Assembly: GCA_003152145.1 (NCBI GenBank)
Contig: PLZL01000237.1
Coordinates: 1 to 15,506 of the forward strand
Length of the DNA stretch: 15,506 nucleotides
Source: Limisphaerales bacterium
Lineage (GTDB): Bacteria; Verrucomicrobiota; Verrucomicrobiae; Limisphaerales; UBA11358
Direction: 5' to 3'
Below, piece by piece: positions 1-7,271 of the stretch (positions are counted from its first letter, which is position 1; the number at the start of each line of letters is the position of its first letter). The position numbers and the translations under genes are program-made. The notes beneath the pieces are model-generated. The model had not been told where the DNA came from, made no database searches, and worked only from the letters and a program-made list of their open reading frames with translations.

Positions 1-1
1 T

Positions 2-1779
2 CACGACGCCGCCGCCGCGCTGGTGTGCGGCGGGAAAATTATTTCCGCCGCGCAGGAAGAACGGTTCACCCGCAAAAAAAACGATCCCGATTTCCCGCGT
101 CATGCGGTGCAATTTTGTCTCCGCTACGCGAATCTGACGCTTGCGCAGCTTGATGCCGTGGTTTTTTATGACAAGCCCGTTTTGAAATTTGCGCGGCTGC
201 TCGAAACCTATCTCGCCGTTGCGCCCGGCGGCTGGCGGACGTTTCCCACAGTTCTATCCAACTGGCTCGGCGAGAAACTGGATTTGCGCAAAACAATCCG
301 GGCAGAACTGCCGGAATTGCGGCCCGATTGCGAAATTCTTTTCACCGCACATCATCAATCTCATGCGGCCAGCGCCTTTTATCCGTCGTCGTTCGACGAG
401 GCGGCCATTCTCACGATTGACGGCGTGGGCGAATGGGCGACCACGACCATCAGCCACGGCCACGGGAGCGAAATCAAAATGTTGAAGGAACTGCGCTTTC
501 CACATTCGCTCGGACTGGTTTATTCGGCGTTCACGGACTACTGCGGCTTCCGCATCAATTCCGGCGAATACAAACTCATGGGTCTCGCGCCGTATGGCGA
601 ACCAAAATATGCCGATGCCATCCGCCGTGAATTGCTCGACATCAAACCGGATGGCTCGTTCTGGCTGAACCTCGATTATTTTAATTTTCTGCGCGGCACG
701 ACGATGACCAACAAAAGGTTTCATGAACTGTTTGGTGGTCCGCCACGCGGGGTGGACGAAAAAATCGAGCAACGGCATATGGACGTGGCGCGTTCGGCCC
801 AGTTGGTCACGGAAGAAATCATGCTGTTGCTCGCACGCCACGCCCGTGAAGTCACTGGTCGGAAAAATCTGTGCCTGGCCGGCGGTGTTGCGCTCAACTG
901 CGTGGCGAACGGACGCATTCTCAAGAAGAAAATCTTCGACCGGATTTGGATTCACCTGCCGCGGGCGACGCTGGCGGCGCGCTCGGCGCGGCGCTGGCGG
1001 CGTGGTTTGCACAGAAGGAAAATTTGCGCGTTGCAGTTCCCTCGGATTCAATGCAAGCGTCGTTGCTCGGTCCGGTATTTTCCGACGACGAAATTGAAAC
1101 GGTGCTGCGCTCGCACAATGCTGTTTTTCAGAAGCTGGAAACAAACGCGCTGCTGGATTTCACCGCCGAATTATTGAAAGCCGGAAAAGTCACCGGCTGG
1201 TTTCAGGGGCGCATGGAGTTCGGCCCGCGCGCGCTCGGCAACCGTTCGATTCTCGGCGACGCGCGTTCGGCAAAAATGCAGTCAGTGATGAACTTGAAGG
1301 TCAAATTCCGCGAATCGTTTCGGCCCTTTGCGCCCATCGTCCGGCGCGAGCGCGTGGCGGATTATTTTGAACTGGACGTCGAGTCGCCTTATATGCTGCT
1401 GGTCGCGCCGGTCAAAGGGGAATTGTGCCGCGCAGTTTCGCCCGAAGCAATGGGATTCGACCAGCTCAAGGAAATCCGCTCGACCCTGCCCGCAGTCACG
1501 CATGTGGATTACTCGGCGCGCATTCAGACCGTCGAACGCGAAGACAATCCACTCCTTTACGATTTGCTGCTGCGCTTCGAGCAGGCGACCGGCTGCGGTG
1601 TGCTGGTCAACACGTCGTTCAACGTGCGCGGCGAACCGATTGTCTGCACGCCGGACGATGCGTATCGTTGTTTCATGAACACGGAAATGGATTACCTTGT
1701 CATGGGCAGTTTTATGATTGAGCGTGTCCTGCAACCGCGGCAACAAATCCCGCGCCACATTTTGCCGCAGGCTGATTGA
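2..1779 (+). pseudogene. O-carbamoyltransferase (NodU/CmcH family), 5'-partial and frameshifted
   Basis: This family transfers the carbamoyl group of carbamoyl phosphate to a hydroxyl of a sugar or natural product. The reading frame is already open at the left edge, beginning HDAAAAL, which in the family follows a short GISxxYH-like start, so only a few codons lie outside the window. Visible family signatures are QEERFTRKK, the metal-site motif HHQSHAASAF (near base 350), LTIDGVGEW, GEYKLMGLAPYGEP, LAGGVALNCVANG, then FGPRALGNRSILGD, FRESFRPFAPIV and LVNTSFNVRGEPIVCTP. The frame shifts near 953-956. Upstream reads ...RIWIH in one frame, and the expected PAAGDAGGALGAAL continues from 955 in another, so one C appears to be missing from a CACC(C)TG run. 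Both halves are otherwise well conserved, so this is either a recent mutation or a sequence error. The SxtJ-like gene starts one base after the stop. The acceptor substrate cannot be told. The internal GTG at 23 is not the true start. Confidence 0.9.
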
Positions 1780-1780
1780 C

Positions 1781-2182
1781 ATGAAGCTTAACTTCAAAGA
1801 GGACCCAAAAGAATGGCGCAAGTCCGCGCTGCTGAACGCGCTGGGACTGGCGATTTTAAGCTCGCTGCTGCGTTGGCGGCGGTATCTGCCGGTGAATTGT
1901 TGGCAGGCCTTGCTCGTGTCGCTTGGCCTCGTGGCGATTTGCGCGGTGTTGCGACCGCGCTGGTTTCGCGGCTGGTATCGGCTCTCGTTACAACTTGGAT
2001 TTTATTCCAGCCAGTTTGTTGGCCGTGGCGTGCTGGCGTTATTTTTTATTTTCATAATCACGCCGCTCGGATTTGTGTTGCGTTGGGCGGGCAAAGATTC
2101 GTTGCAGCTCAAACGGCCGCGCAAAGCGGCCACTTATTGGCATCAAGCCAAAGATTGCAATCCGTTGGATCGGCTTTTTTGA
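1781..2182 (+). CDS. SxtJ-like small membrane protein
   Basis: A 133-residue protein beginning MKLNFKEDPKEWRK, which is the characteristic opening of SxtJ-type proteins found next to NodU/CmcH carbamoyltransferases, as in saxitoxin-like and exopolysaccharide clusters. It has hydrophobic segments at about residues 16-30, 41-58 and 80-100, with basic stretches between them, so an inner-membrane protein with two or three spans is likely. The ATG at 1781 is chosen because it lies one base after the upstream stop (TGAcATG), pointing to one transcript and coupled translation. An in-frame upstream ATG at 1718 would overlap the carbamoyltransferase by 60 bases and adds residues unlike the family. Its biochemical role is not established; association with the carbamoyltransferase is by gene neighbourhood. 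The small DUF5989-type gene that often follows is not seen here. Confidence 0.82.
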   Translation: MKLNFKEDPKEWRKSALLNALGLAILSSLLRWRRYLPVNCWQALLVSLGLVAICAVLRPRWFRGWYRLSLQLGFYSSQFVGRGVLALFFIFIITPLGFVLRWAGKDSLQLKRPRKAATYWHQAKDCNPLDRLF

Positions 2183-2454
2183 AAATTAAACCGTGAACAA
2201 ACCGGACGGTTGCCTTCCGATGGTTGTTTGCGCGGTAAACCATTGAAACGGTTTGATTTCACGCTGATTGGTCCACACCCCGCTAAAGCGGGGTGTTAAT
2301 GTGACGCGTCCACCACCCCCTCAAAAATTGAGATGCGCCCAAGCCCTGGTCCGATGATGATTGACAATTGTTGTCGGTAGGTGGAAAAGTAACGTGCCAC
2401 CTGCGCCATGATGGAATATTGCATTTTCCGTTTTCAATAAATGCGGGCTAAACG
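2183..2454. other. Intergenic region between SxtJ-like gene and sensor kinase gene
   Basis: There is no credible coding frame in these 272 bases. It holds the strong hairpin at 2275-2296, a short inverted repeat CTCAA-AAA-TTGAG at 2320-2332, and TTGACAATTGTTGTC at 2361-2375, which is both a perfect -35 hexamer (TTGACA) and an inverted repeat GACAA-TTG-TTGTC. No convincing -10 box lies 16-18 bases further on, so the kinase promoter is not located with confidence. Another small inverted repeat, AACCG-GA-CGGTT, lies near 2200-2211. Confidence 0.5.
2275..2296 (+). terminator. Hairpin after the carbamoyltransferase-SxtJ genes (possible terminator or REP-like element)
   Basis: A perfect 9-bp stem, ACACCCCGC pairing with GCGGGGTGT, around a TAAA loop, 92 bases after the SxtJ-like stop. 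It is followed only by TTAATG rather than a run of T, so a classical intrinsic terminator is not proven. A dispersed REP-like hairpin is the alternative. Confidence 0.45.
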
Positions 2455-4548
2455 ATGAAATTTAATTTGCGCGAAATCTTGCGGCAGAGCCAGTGCCTGC
2501 TGGCTTTCATTTTGTTTTGGCTGACATTGGAAACACCAGCGAGCAGTGAAGAATTACGCACGGCAGCGGCGGTGCGCGGACTTACCGTGGAGCAGGCACA
2601 ACAACCGATGCGCGTTCACCTGCGTGGCGTTGTGACTTTTTTTGACGAAAGTCTTTATAAACGATACATACAGGATGACACCGCTGGCATCTATCTTCAA
2701 GCGTCCACGAATACGCCGCCGCTTGTTCCCGGGCAGGTGGTGGATGTCGAAGGCGTGAGCGGTCCCGGAGAATATGCGCCCATCATCGTGCCGGAAAAGG
2801 TGCGGGTGATGGGCCAAAAGGCATTGCCGGTGCCAACACCCGTGACTTACGAACAACTTGCCAGCGGTCAGGAAGATAGCCAGTTCGTCGAGATCACCGG
2901 CGTGGTGCGGTCAGTTGAATCGCCTGAAAACTCGCCGTATCACTTGATTGAAATTGCCACGGGTGGCGGGCGGCTTTCGGTTTATGCATGGGAGTTGCCG
3001 GTGACGCAGGCCGAGGAACTGCTGGACAGCACCGTGCGCGTGCGGGGCGTCTGCACAACGCAGTTCAACCACGAACGCCAGCTTTTTGCCATCCAGCTCA
3101 TGGTGCCGCGACCGGAGGACTTTGCCATTGAGCTTCCGGCGCCGGAGAATCCGTTCGCCATAGCCGTGCGTCCCATCGGCAGCCTGTTGCGATTTGCCCC
3201 GCAAGAGGCTTTTGGCCACCCGGTGAAAGTGGCGGGCACGGTCATCTACTTTGAACCGGGTGTGAGATTGTTTCTGCAGGAGGGCGAGAATGGCGTGGAA
3301 GTGCAGACGAAACAGCACGATGCGTTGCAACTGGGTGACCGCGTGGAAGTGCTCGGTTTCGTGAGCCAAGGGACATATACACCTATCTTACAAGACGCCA
3401 TCTATCGTAAAAACTCCTCCGGCCAGCCGGTTCAGCCCTCGCAGGTGACAGTGAACGACGCGCTGAAAGGAAATCATGATTGCCGGCTGATCCAGATCAC
3501 CGCCAGGTTGCTGGATCGCGCGTTGCATGGGCCGGAAAGATATTTAATTCTGCAAAACAGCGATTTTATTTTTCACGCCTACCTCAAGCAGGCCGAACGT
3601 TCAGACGCCTTTGTCGGGCTGGCAAACGGCAGCCGTGTCGCCGTCACGGGTGTTTGCCAGATTGATCCTGGCGAGTGGATGGCAGGCGAAGCCTGGCGCG
3701 CAAAGGGATTTAGCATCGAACTCCGTTCGGCGGACGATGTCGTCCTGCTGGAATCGCCGCCGTGGTGGACCTTGAGAAAAGTCTTTTGGATGGCTGGCGC
3801 GCTCGGCTTCGCGGCCCTGGCAGCCTTCGGCTGGGTGGCGCTGTTGCACCGGCAGGTCGCGGAACGCTCGCGGCAACTGGAAATCCAAATTCAGGAACGC
3901 CAGCGGGCTGAGCAGCGGCGCGAAATCGAGCAGGAACGCGCGCGCATCGCGCAGGACTTGCATGATGACATTGGGGCAAGTCTTACCCACATTGCCTTGT
4001 TGAGCGAATTAGCGCAAAAGGATTTTGACAAACCGATCCAGGCCAAAGAGCACATTGATCAGATTTTTCGCAGTGCGCGAACGGTTATCCGGTCTTTGGA
4101 CGAGATCGTGTGGACGGTGAATCCGAAGAACAATACGCTGGAATTTTTCATTGCCTATCTTTGCACCTACGTGCCGGATTATCTCCGGTCGGCAAGCATT
4201 CGTTGCCGGCTGGATGTGCCTGAGGAAGTGCCCACCATGCCGCTGCCCCCTGAAGTGGGGCATCACTTATATCTGGCAGTCAAGGAAACGTTGCACAATG
4301 TGGTCAAACACGCCAACGCGACCGAAGTCTGGGTGCGCTTGCGGCTCGCGGCGGCGACGATAACGTTGACAATTGAGGACAATGGCCGGGGATTCCAAAT
4401 CGGCGACCAGGTTCCGCCAAATGCGGACGGCCTGGGCAATTTAAATCGGCGACTGGAGGAGATTGGCGGCCGATGCGAGCAGCGCAGCGAAGACGGAAAG
4501 GGCACGACAACGACATTTACCCTCCCGTTGAAAAATCCACTGGTATGA
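2455..4548 (+). CDS. Membrane sensor histidine kinase, NarL/HisKA_3 type, with OB-fold-like periplasmic region
   Basis: A 697-residue two-component sensor. Residues 1-30 form an N-terminal hydrophobic segment or signal (QCLLAFILFWLTLETPA). Residues about 35-430 are predicted to be extracytoplasmic and contain three repeats of an OB-fold-like pattern (VHLRGVVTF, VRVRGVCTT, VKVAGTVIYF, RVAVTGVCQI). A transmembrane helix lies at about 444-464 and a charged coiled-coil linker at 465-500. The HisKA_3 dimerisation helix reads RARIAQDLHDDIGASL, with His503 as the phosphoacceptor. The HATPase domain has the N box ETLHNVVKHA (611-620), G1 DNGRG (642-646) and G2 DGLGN (658-662), all intact. This subfamily pairs with LuxR/NarL-type regulators, and the probable partner starts at 5548 beyond a lipoprotein gene. 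The ligand is unknown; carbohydrate or an envelope signal is inferred from the neighbours. ATG 2455 places the hydrophobic segment at the N terminus. Confidence 0.93.
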   Translation: MKFNLREILRQSQCLLAFILFWLTLETPASSEELRTAAAVRGLTVEQAQQPMRVHLRGVVTFFDESLYKRYIQDDTAGIYLQASTNTPPLVPGQVVDVEGVSGPGEYAPIIVPEKVRVMGQKALPVPTPVTYEQLASGQEDSQFVEITGVVRSVESPENSPYHLIEIATGGGRLSVYAWELPVTQAEELLDSTVRVRGVCTTQFNHERQLFAIQLMVPRPEDFAIELPAPENPFAIAVRPIGSLLRFAPQEAFGHPVKVAGTVIYFEPGVRLFLQEGENGVEVQTKQHDALQLGDRVEVLGFVSQGTYTPILQDAIYRKNSSGQPVQPSQVTVNDALKGNHDCRLIQITARLLDRALHGPERYLILQNSDFIFHAYLKQAERSDAFVGLANGSRVAVTGVCQIDPGEWMAGEAWRAKGFSIELRSADDVVLLESPPWWTLRKVFWMAGALGFAALAAFGWVALLHRQVAERSRQLEIQIQERQRAEQRREIEQERARIAQDLHDDIGASLTHIALLSELAQKDFDKPIQAKEHIDQIFRSARTVIRSLDEIVWTVNPKNNTLEFFIAYLCTYVPDYLRSASIRCRLDVPEEVPTMPLPPEVGHHLYLAVKETLHNVVKHANATEVWVRLRLAAATITLTIEDNGRGFQIGDQVPPNADGLGNLNRRLEEIGGRCEQRSEDGKGTTTTFTLPLKNPLV

Positions 4549-4549
4549 A

Positions 4550-4693
4550 ATGATGATAGCGATGGCGCTGTGGCAGAAACCAGTCATAGCCAGACCCGTC
4601 GCCGTCGAAATCCAGGATGGCCAACCGCAGAACACTCGATTGCCGGAATTTCTGTTGCGGCTTATCAGCAGTTTTGCCGACTATTCAAAATAA
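4550..4693 (+). CDS. Possible small ORF after the sensor kinase (47 codons)
   Basis: An ATG one base after the kinase stop opens a frame reading MMIAMALWQKPVIARPVAVE and ending LLRLISSFADYSK. I do not recognise it. Two points keep it from being dismissed. Bases 4551-4604 align without gaps to 5472-5525 (about 37 of 54 identical), and in this frame the differences are conservative (QKPVIARPVAV against EQLAIAKPVAL). The frame also begins directly behind the kinase. Against it, the 3' end overlaps the palindromic motif at 4665-4698, there is no clear ribosome site of its own, and it is short. It may be a coupled small protein, a decayed gene end, or a non-coding repeat. Confidence 0.3.
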   Translation: MMIAMALWQKPVIARPVAVEIQDGQPQNTRLPEFLLRLISSFADYSK

Positions 4694-4698
4694 CCGAA
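4665..4698 (+). promoter_or_regulatory. Palindromic intergenic motif, copy A (upstream of the CBM6-like lipoprotein)
   Basis: TCAGCAGTTTTGCCGA followed by CTATTCAAAATAACCGAA. It matches copies at 6233 and 7157. The core is an inverted repeat TCGGCA-GTTT-TGCCGA, with one mismatch in this copy. It ends 57 bases before the lipoprotein ATG. Function (operator, leader hairpin or promoter element) is inferred from position only. Confidence 0.55.
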
Positions 4699-4755
4699 TA
4701 CCTTCAACATATGCTCTGCGGTGAATAATGGCGCAGATAACTCGCCAATCCTGAC

Positions 4756-5463
4756 ATGAAAACCAAACTCCGTTTTTTCCTGCAAGCAAGCTTGATACTC
4801 ACCGCCGGCTTTTATTTTGGCGGATGCGCGTCCGCTGAATTGAAAGCATATCGCGGCAAGCCATTCCAAGACAGCGTGTATCATGGAGGGCCGCAGAAAA
4901 TTCCCGGACGCGTGCAATGCGCCTACTATGATTTCGGCGGCGAAGGCGTCGCCTATCACAATCAGGACACAAAGAACCACGGCAGCGGCGAACTGAATCC
5001 GGCGAACGGGACGTATCTCAACGAGTTTCGGATGAAAGAGGGCATTAGCACGTCCTACACGAAATTCCACAGCGAGCCTCCGACTGACAATAATCCATAC
5101 GACCTGGTGCAACCGCCCGAGGGACAACTCTACGTCGGCTGGACGGCGCCCGGCGAATGGTTCAATATGACCGTGGCGGTTGAACACGCCGGGGTTTATA
5201 CCATTGATCTCCTATACACCTCGAACCGGGGCGGGACGATTTCCCTGGATCTAAACGGCAAGCCTTTGGTTTCTACGATCAACATTATTTCAACCAGCAC
5301 TGACAAGGATCCCATCGCCTGGCGACAATGGCACCACTGGAATGTCATGACGAATATCGCCGAAGTGGAATTGCCCAAAGGTGTGAGCGTATTGACCCTT
5401 CACATCGTCACCGATGGCAATATGAATCTGGCCTATCTTGATTTTGAGCCGAAACATAAATAG
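4756..5463 (+). CDS. Secreted lipoprotein with CBM6/35-like carbohydrate-binding module
   Basis: A 235-residue exported protein. Residues 1-24 (MKTKLRFFLQ...FGGC) look like a lipoprotein signal with Cys24 as the lipidation site, although the -3 residue is Phe, which is not ideal. The rest reads as one beta-sandwich module of the kind seen in CBM6-type domains: RVQCAYYDFGGEGVAYHNQD, then GSGELNPANGTYLNEFR, LYVGWTAPGEWFNMTVAV, GVYTIDLLYTSNRGGTISLD, and the closing NMNLAYLDFEP. Aromatics such as Trp in GWTAPGEWFN are candidate sugar contacts. No catalytic domain is present. It sits between the sensor kinase and the response regulator genes, so it could present a polysaccharide signal to the kinase or simply be a regulon member; this is inference. 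Palindromic motif copy A lies 57 bases upstream. Confidence 0.82.
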   Translation: MKTKLRFFLQASLILTAGFYFGGCASAELKAYRGKPFQDSVYHGGPQKIPGRVQCAYYDFGGEGVAYHNQDTKNHGSGELNPANGTYLNEFRMKEGISTSYTKFHSEPPTDNNPYDLVQPPEGQLYVGWTAPGEWFNMTVAVEHAGVYTIDLLYTSNRGGTISLDLNGKPLVSTINIISTSTDKDPIAWRQWHHWNVMTNIAEVELPKGVSVLTLHIVTDGNMNLAYLDFEPKHK

Positions 5464-5473
5464 CCATCTCGTG

Positions 5474-5551
5474 ATGAAAAGAACGGGTCTGTTGGAACAA
5501 TTAGCCATAGCCAAACCCGTGGCTTTGCGGCATCCTGAACGTCACTCATGA
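5474..5551 (+). CDS. Possible 25-codon leader ORF overlapping the response-regulator start
   Basis: The frame reads MKRTGLLEQLAIAKPVALRH and stops at TGA 5549-5551, overlapping the ATG of the response regulator in an ATGA junction, an arrangement typical of translational coupling. Its first half aligns with the small ORF behind the sensor kinase (LAIAKPVAL against VIARPVAV). No homologue is recognised and the length is marginal, so it may be a non-coding repeat that happens to stay open. The DNA also holds an inverted pair ACGGGT / ACCCGT (5482 and 5515) that could form a hairpin before the regulator start. Confidence 0.3.
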   Translation: MKRTGLLEQLAIAKPVALRHPERHS

Positions 5552-6192
5552 AGCGCAAAAATATGTCCATAACAATAGCCATTGTTGAAGATCATGCCGC
5601 AGTGCGCGCGAGTATGCTCAAAATCCTGGAGGATGCTCCGAATTGCAAGTGCGTCGGTGCCTTTTCCGACGGCGAAACGGCGTTGCTTGAAATCCCCAAG
5701 CTTAAACCGCAAGTCGTGCTCATGGACATCAGCCTGCCGGGCATGAATGGCGTCGAATGTGTGCGCCAACTTGCCAACCTGATGGAACTTCCTCAAATTA
5801 TCATACTCACGGTTCACGAAGACCCGGAGTCCATCTTCAATTCGCTCGCGGCGGGCGCAGCGGGTTATCTGCTCAAGCCGGTGCGCGCTGCGCAATTGTT
5901 GGCGGCGGTAAAAGACGCTTACGGCGGCGGCGCACCGATGACCAGCAGCATCGCGCGCAAAGTTGTGCAATCGTTTAAACGTGTCACTTCTGCTGTCAGA
6001 CCTGCGGCCGAAAATCTTTCGCCGCGCGAAGTGGACGTGCTGAATCATCTCGTCAAAGGTTTCAGCTACAAGGAAACCGCCGACGCCTTGGGTATTGCTT
6101 ACGGCACGGTGCATTCACATATCGAGCATATATATCACAAACTTCATGTGCGGTCCCGCGCGCAGGCCGTCGCCCGTTACCTGAGGGTTTGA
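5548..6192 (+). CDS. Two-component response regulator, LuxR/NarL type
   Basis: A 214-residue DNA-binding regulator. The receiver domain spans about residues 8-125: acidic pocket ED at 14-15, phosphoacceptor Asp60 in VVLMDISLPGMNG, Thr88 in IIILTV, and Lys110 in GYLLKP. The LuxR-type helix-turn-helix spans about 155-214: LSPREVDVLNHLVKGFSYKE followed by IAYGTVHSHIEHIYHKL. All key residues are present, so it should be functional. It is the likely partner of the HisKA_3 kinase at 2455-4548, as the two families are known partners. The start at 5548 overlaps the stop of a short upstream frame. ATG 5563 (MSITIAIVEDH) is an equally good start and closer to the usual receiver beginning; neither has a clear ribosome site. 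Its targets are unknown; the palindrome found three times nearby is a candidate. Confidence 0.92.
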   Translation: MKRKNMSITIAIVEDHAAVRASMLKILEDAPNCKCVGAFSDGETALLEIPKLKPQVVLMDISLPGMNGVECVRQLANLMELPQIIILTVHEDPESIFNSLAAGAAGYLLKPVRAAQLLAAVKDAYGGGAPMTSSIARKVVQSFKRVTSAVRPAAENLSPREVDVLNHLVKGFSYKETADALGIAYGTVHSHIEHIYHKLHVRSRAQAVARYLRV

Positions 6193-6232
6193 AGTCGCCG
6201 TCTTCTCGCGCCAAGCCCGGCAGGCACGTCCA

Positions 6233-6266
6233 TCGGCAGTTTTGCCGACTATGAAACATGCCGGAA
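6233..6266 (+). promoter_or_regulatory. Palindromic intergenic motif, copy B (upstream of the prepilin-like gene)
   Basis: TCGGCAGTTTTGCCGA (perfect 6-bp arms around GTTT) followed by CTATGAAACATGCCGGAA. It lies 40 bases after the response-regulator stop and ends 24 bases before the prepilin ATG at 6291. An in-frame ATG at 6258 falls inside the motif, which is one reason to prefer 6291 as the start. Confidence 0.6.
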
Positions 6267-6290
6267 CAGGATACATTAACAACAATAAGC

Positions 6291-7142
6291 ATGAAAAAAA
6301 ACGCTGGGCCTTTACCAACGCGACCGTTGTATAGTGCTTTCACTTTGATTGAATTGCTGGTGGTGATCGCCATCATTGCCATTCTCGCAGCGTTGCTGTT
6401 GCCGGCGCTCGCGGGAGCCAAGGAACGCGCGAAACGTGCCATGTGCCTGAGCAATTTGCACCAACTTGGCCTCGGCATGACGCTTTATGCCGGCGATTAC
6501 GATGATTATGTAATACCTGCCAAAGATTTGCATAGTGATAATTTAAACACCCCGCCGTTCGTGCAATACTGCATCAGCACGACTTACTCCCCTTCGGTCA
6601 GGCGCGTGGGTATCCCCTTTGCTACTACTAATGCTCCCTGTGTTTGGTCGTGTCCCGAAATTCCAGGATTGCCTTACTCTGATATCGTTGATTATCCACA
6701 ATGGATCATTGGCTACCAATATTTTGGGGGGTTCACCGCATGGTCGCCCAACGCCATTGTCGACTCTATCGCGGCTCTCAAGGGAACCCACAGTCCGGTC
6801 AAGCTCGGCCAGTCCAAGTCGTATTGGTGCCTGGCGGCGGATCTGGTTGCCAAAATCAACGGCACATGGGGCGGTCAGGAGACTCTTATCACTGTGCCAC
6901 CCATCCTCGCATCCCAAAAGTTATGGCCGCCTCATAAAAAAGGGAATGCCCCGTTTCCCGATGGCGGAAATGAAGTGTTTGCGGATGGTTCAGCCCAATG
7001 GTGTGGAATTGAGACTATGTCCCAGTTTACGACTTGGACTGCTGCCAACAAGTTCTGGTTTTTTCAAGAACTGAACGACATCTCGCTGACCCCGTATACA
7101 GCTTCGCAAGTCCATGCTCTTCAATGGCCTAACAATAATTGA
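6291..7142 (+). CDS. Prepilin-like protein with type IV/type II secretion N-terminal methylation motif
   Basis: A 283-residue protein. The short basic leader (16 residues) ends ...RPLYSA and is followed by [20 protein letters not shown], the class III signal cut by prepilin peptidase, with the conserved Glu at mature position 5. The residue before the cut is Ala where Gly is usual, but this is tolerated. The helix continues as [20 protein letters not shown], as in the large prepilin-like families of Verrucomicrobia and Planctomycetes. The C-terminal part has [16 protein letters not shown], matching their usual 'N-x-x-F-x-DG' end motif. It is probably a surface or periplasmic pseudopilin-like protein; the exact role is unknown. 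ATG 6291 is chosen over 6258 because it gives a compact basic leader and leaves palindromic motif B in the untranslated region. A decayed relative lies at 11812-11997. Confidence 0.85.
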   Translation: MKKNAGPLPTRPLYSAFTLIELLVVIAIIAILAALLLPALAGAKERAKRAMCLSNLHQLGLGMTLYAGDYDDYVIPAKDLHSDNLNTPPFVQYCISTTYSPSVRRVGIPFATTNAPCVWSCPEIPGLPYSDIVDYPQWIIGYQYFGGFTAWSPNAIVDSIAALKGTHSPVKLGQSKSYWCLAADLVAKINGTWGGQETLITVPPILASQKLWPPHKKGNAPFPDGGNEVFADGSAQWCGIETMSQFTTWTAANKFWFFQELNDISLTPYTASQVHALQWPNNN

Positions 7143-7156
7143 ACCTTAATGCGACA

Positions 7157-7189
7157 TCGGCAGTTTTGCCGATTATGCAATATACCGAA
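7157..7189 (+). promoter_or_regulatory. Palindromic intergenic motif, copy C (upstream of the large surface protein)
   Basis: TCGGCAGTTTTGCCGA followed by TTATGCAATATACCGAA, one base shorter in the A-rich part than the other copies. It begins 15 bases after the prepilin stop and ends 82 bases before the preferred ATG (7272) of the next gene. The core palindrome is identical to copy B. Confidence 0.6.
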
Positions 7190-7271
7190 CTCATGATAGC
7201 TTGTTTCAAATCCAGTTAAACATTTCAGAATCAACCGCAATCAAATAATGCCGACCCCGCATCCCAAACAT

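Noticed and set aside
254..1144. Long minus-strand open frame (296 codons) under the carbamoyltransferase
   Set aside because: It lies antisense to a gene with many conserved family motifs; its own sequence is Arg/Ala/Pro-rich with no recognisable domain.
2361..2392. TTGACA as a -35 box for the sensor kinase
   Set aside because: No acceptable -10 hexamer lies 16-18 bases downstream (GAAAAG at the expected place), so no promoter is called.
5542..6114. Minus-strand open frame (190 codons) opposite the response regulator
   Set aside because: The plus-strand frame has a complete receiver and LuxR domain; the opposite frame has no family features.
6233..6260. Palindromic motif as a sigma-54 promoter (GGCA...TTGC)
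   Set aside because: The spacing between the GG and GC elements is 7 bases rather than the required 10.
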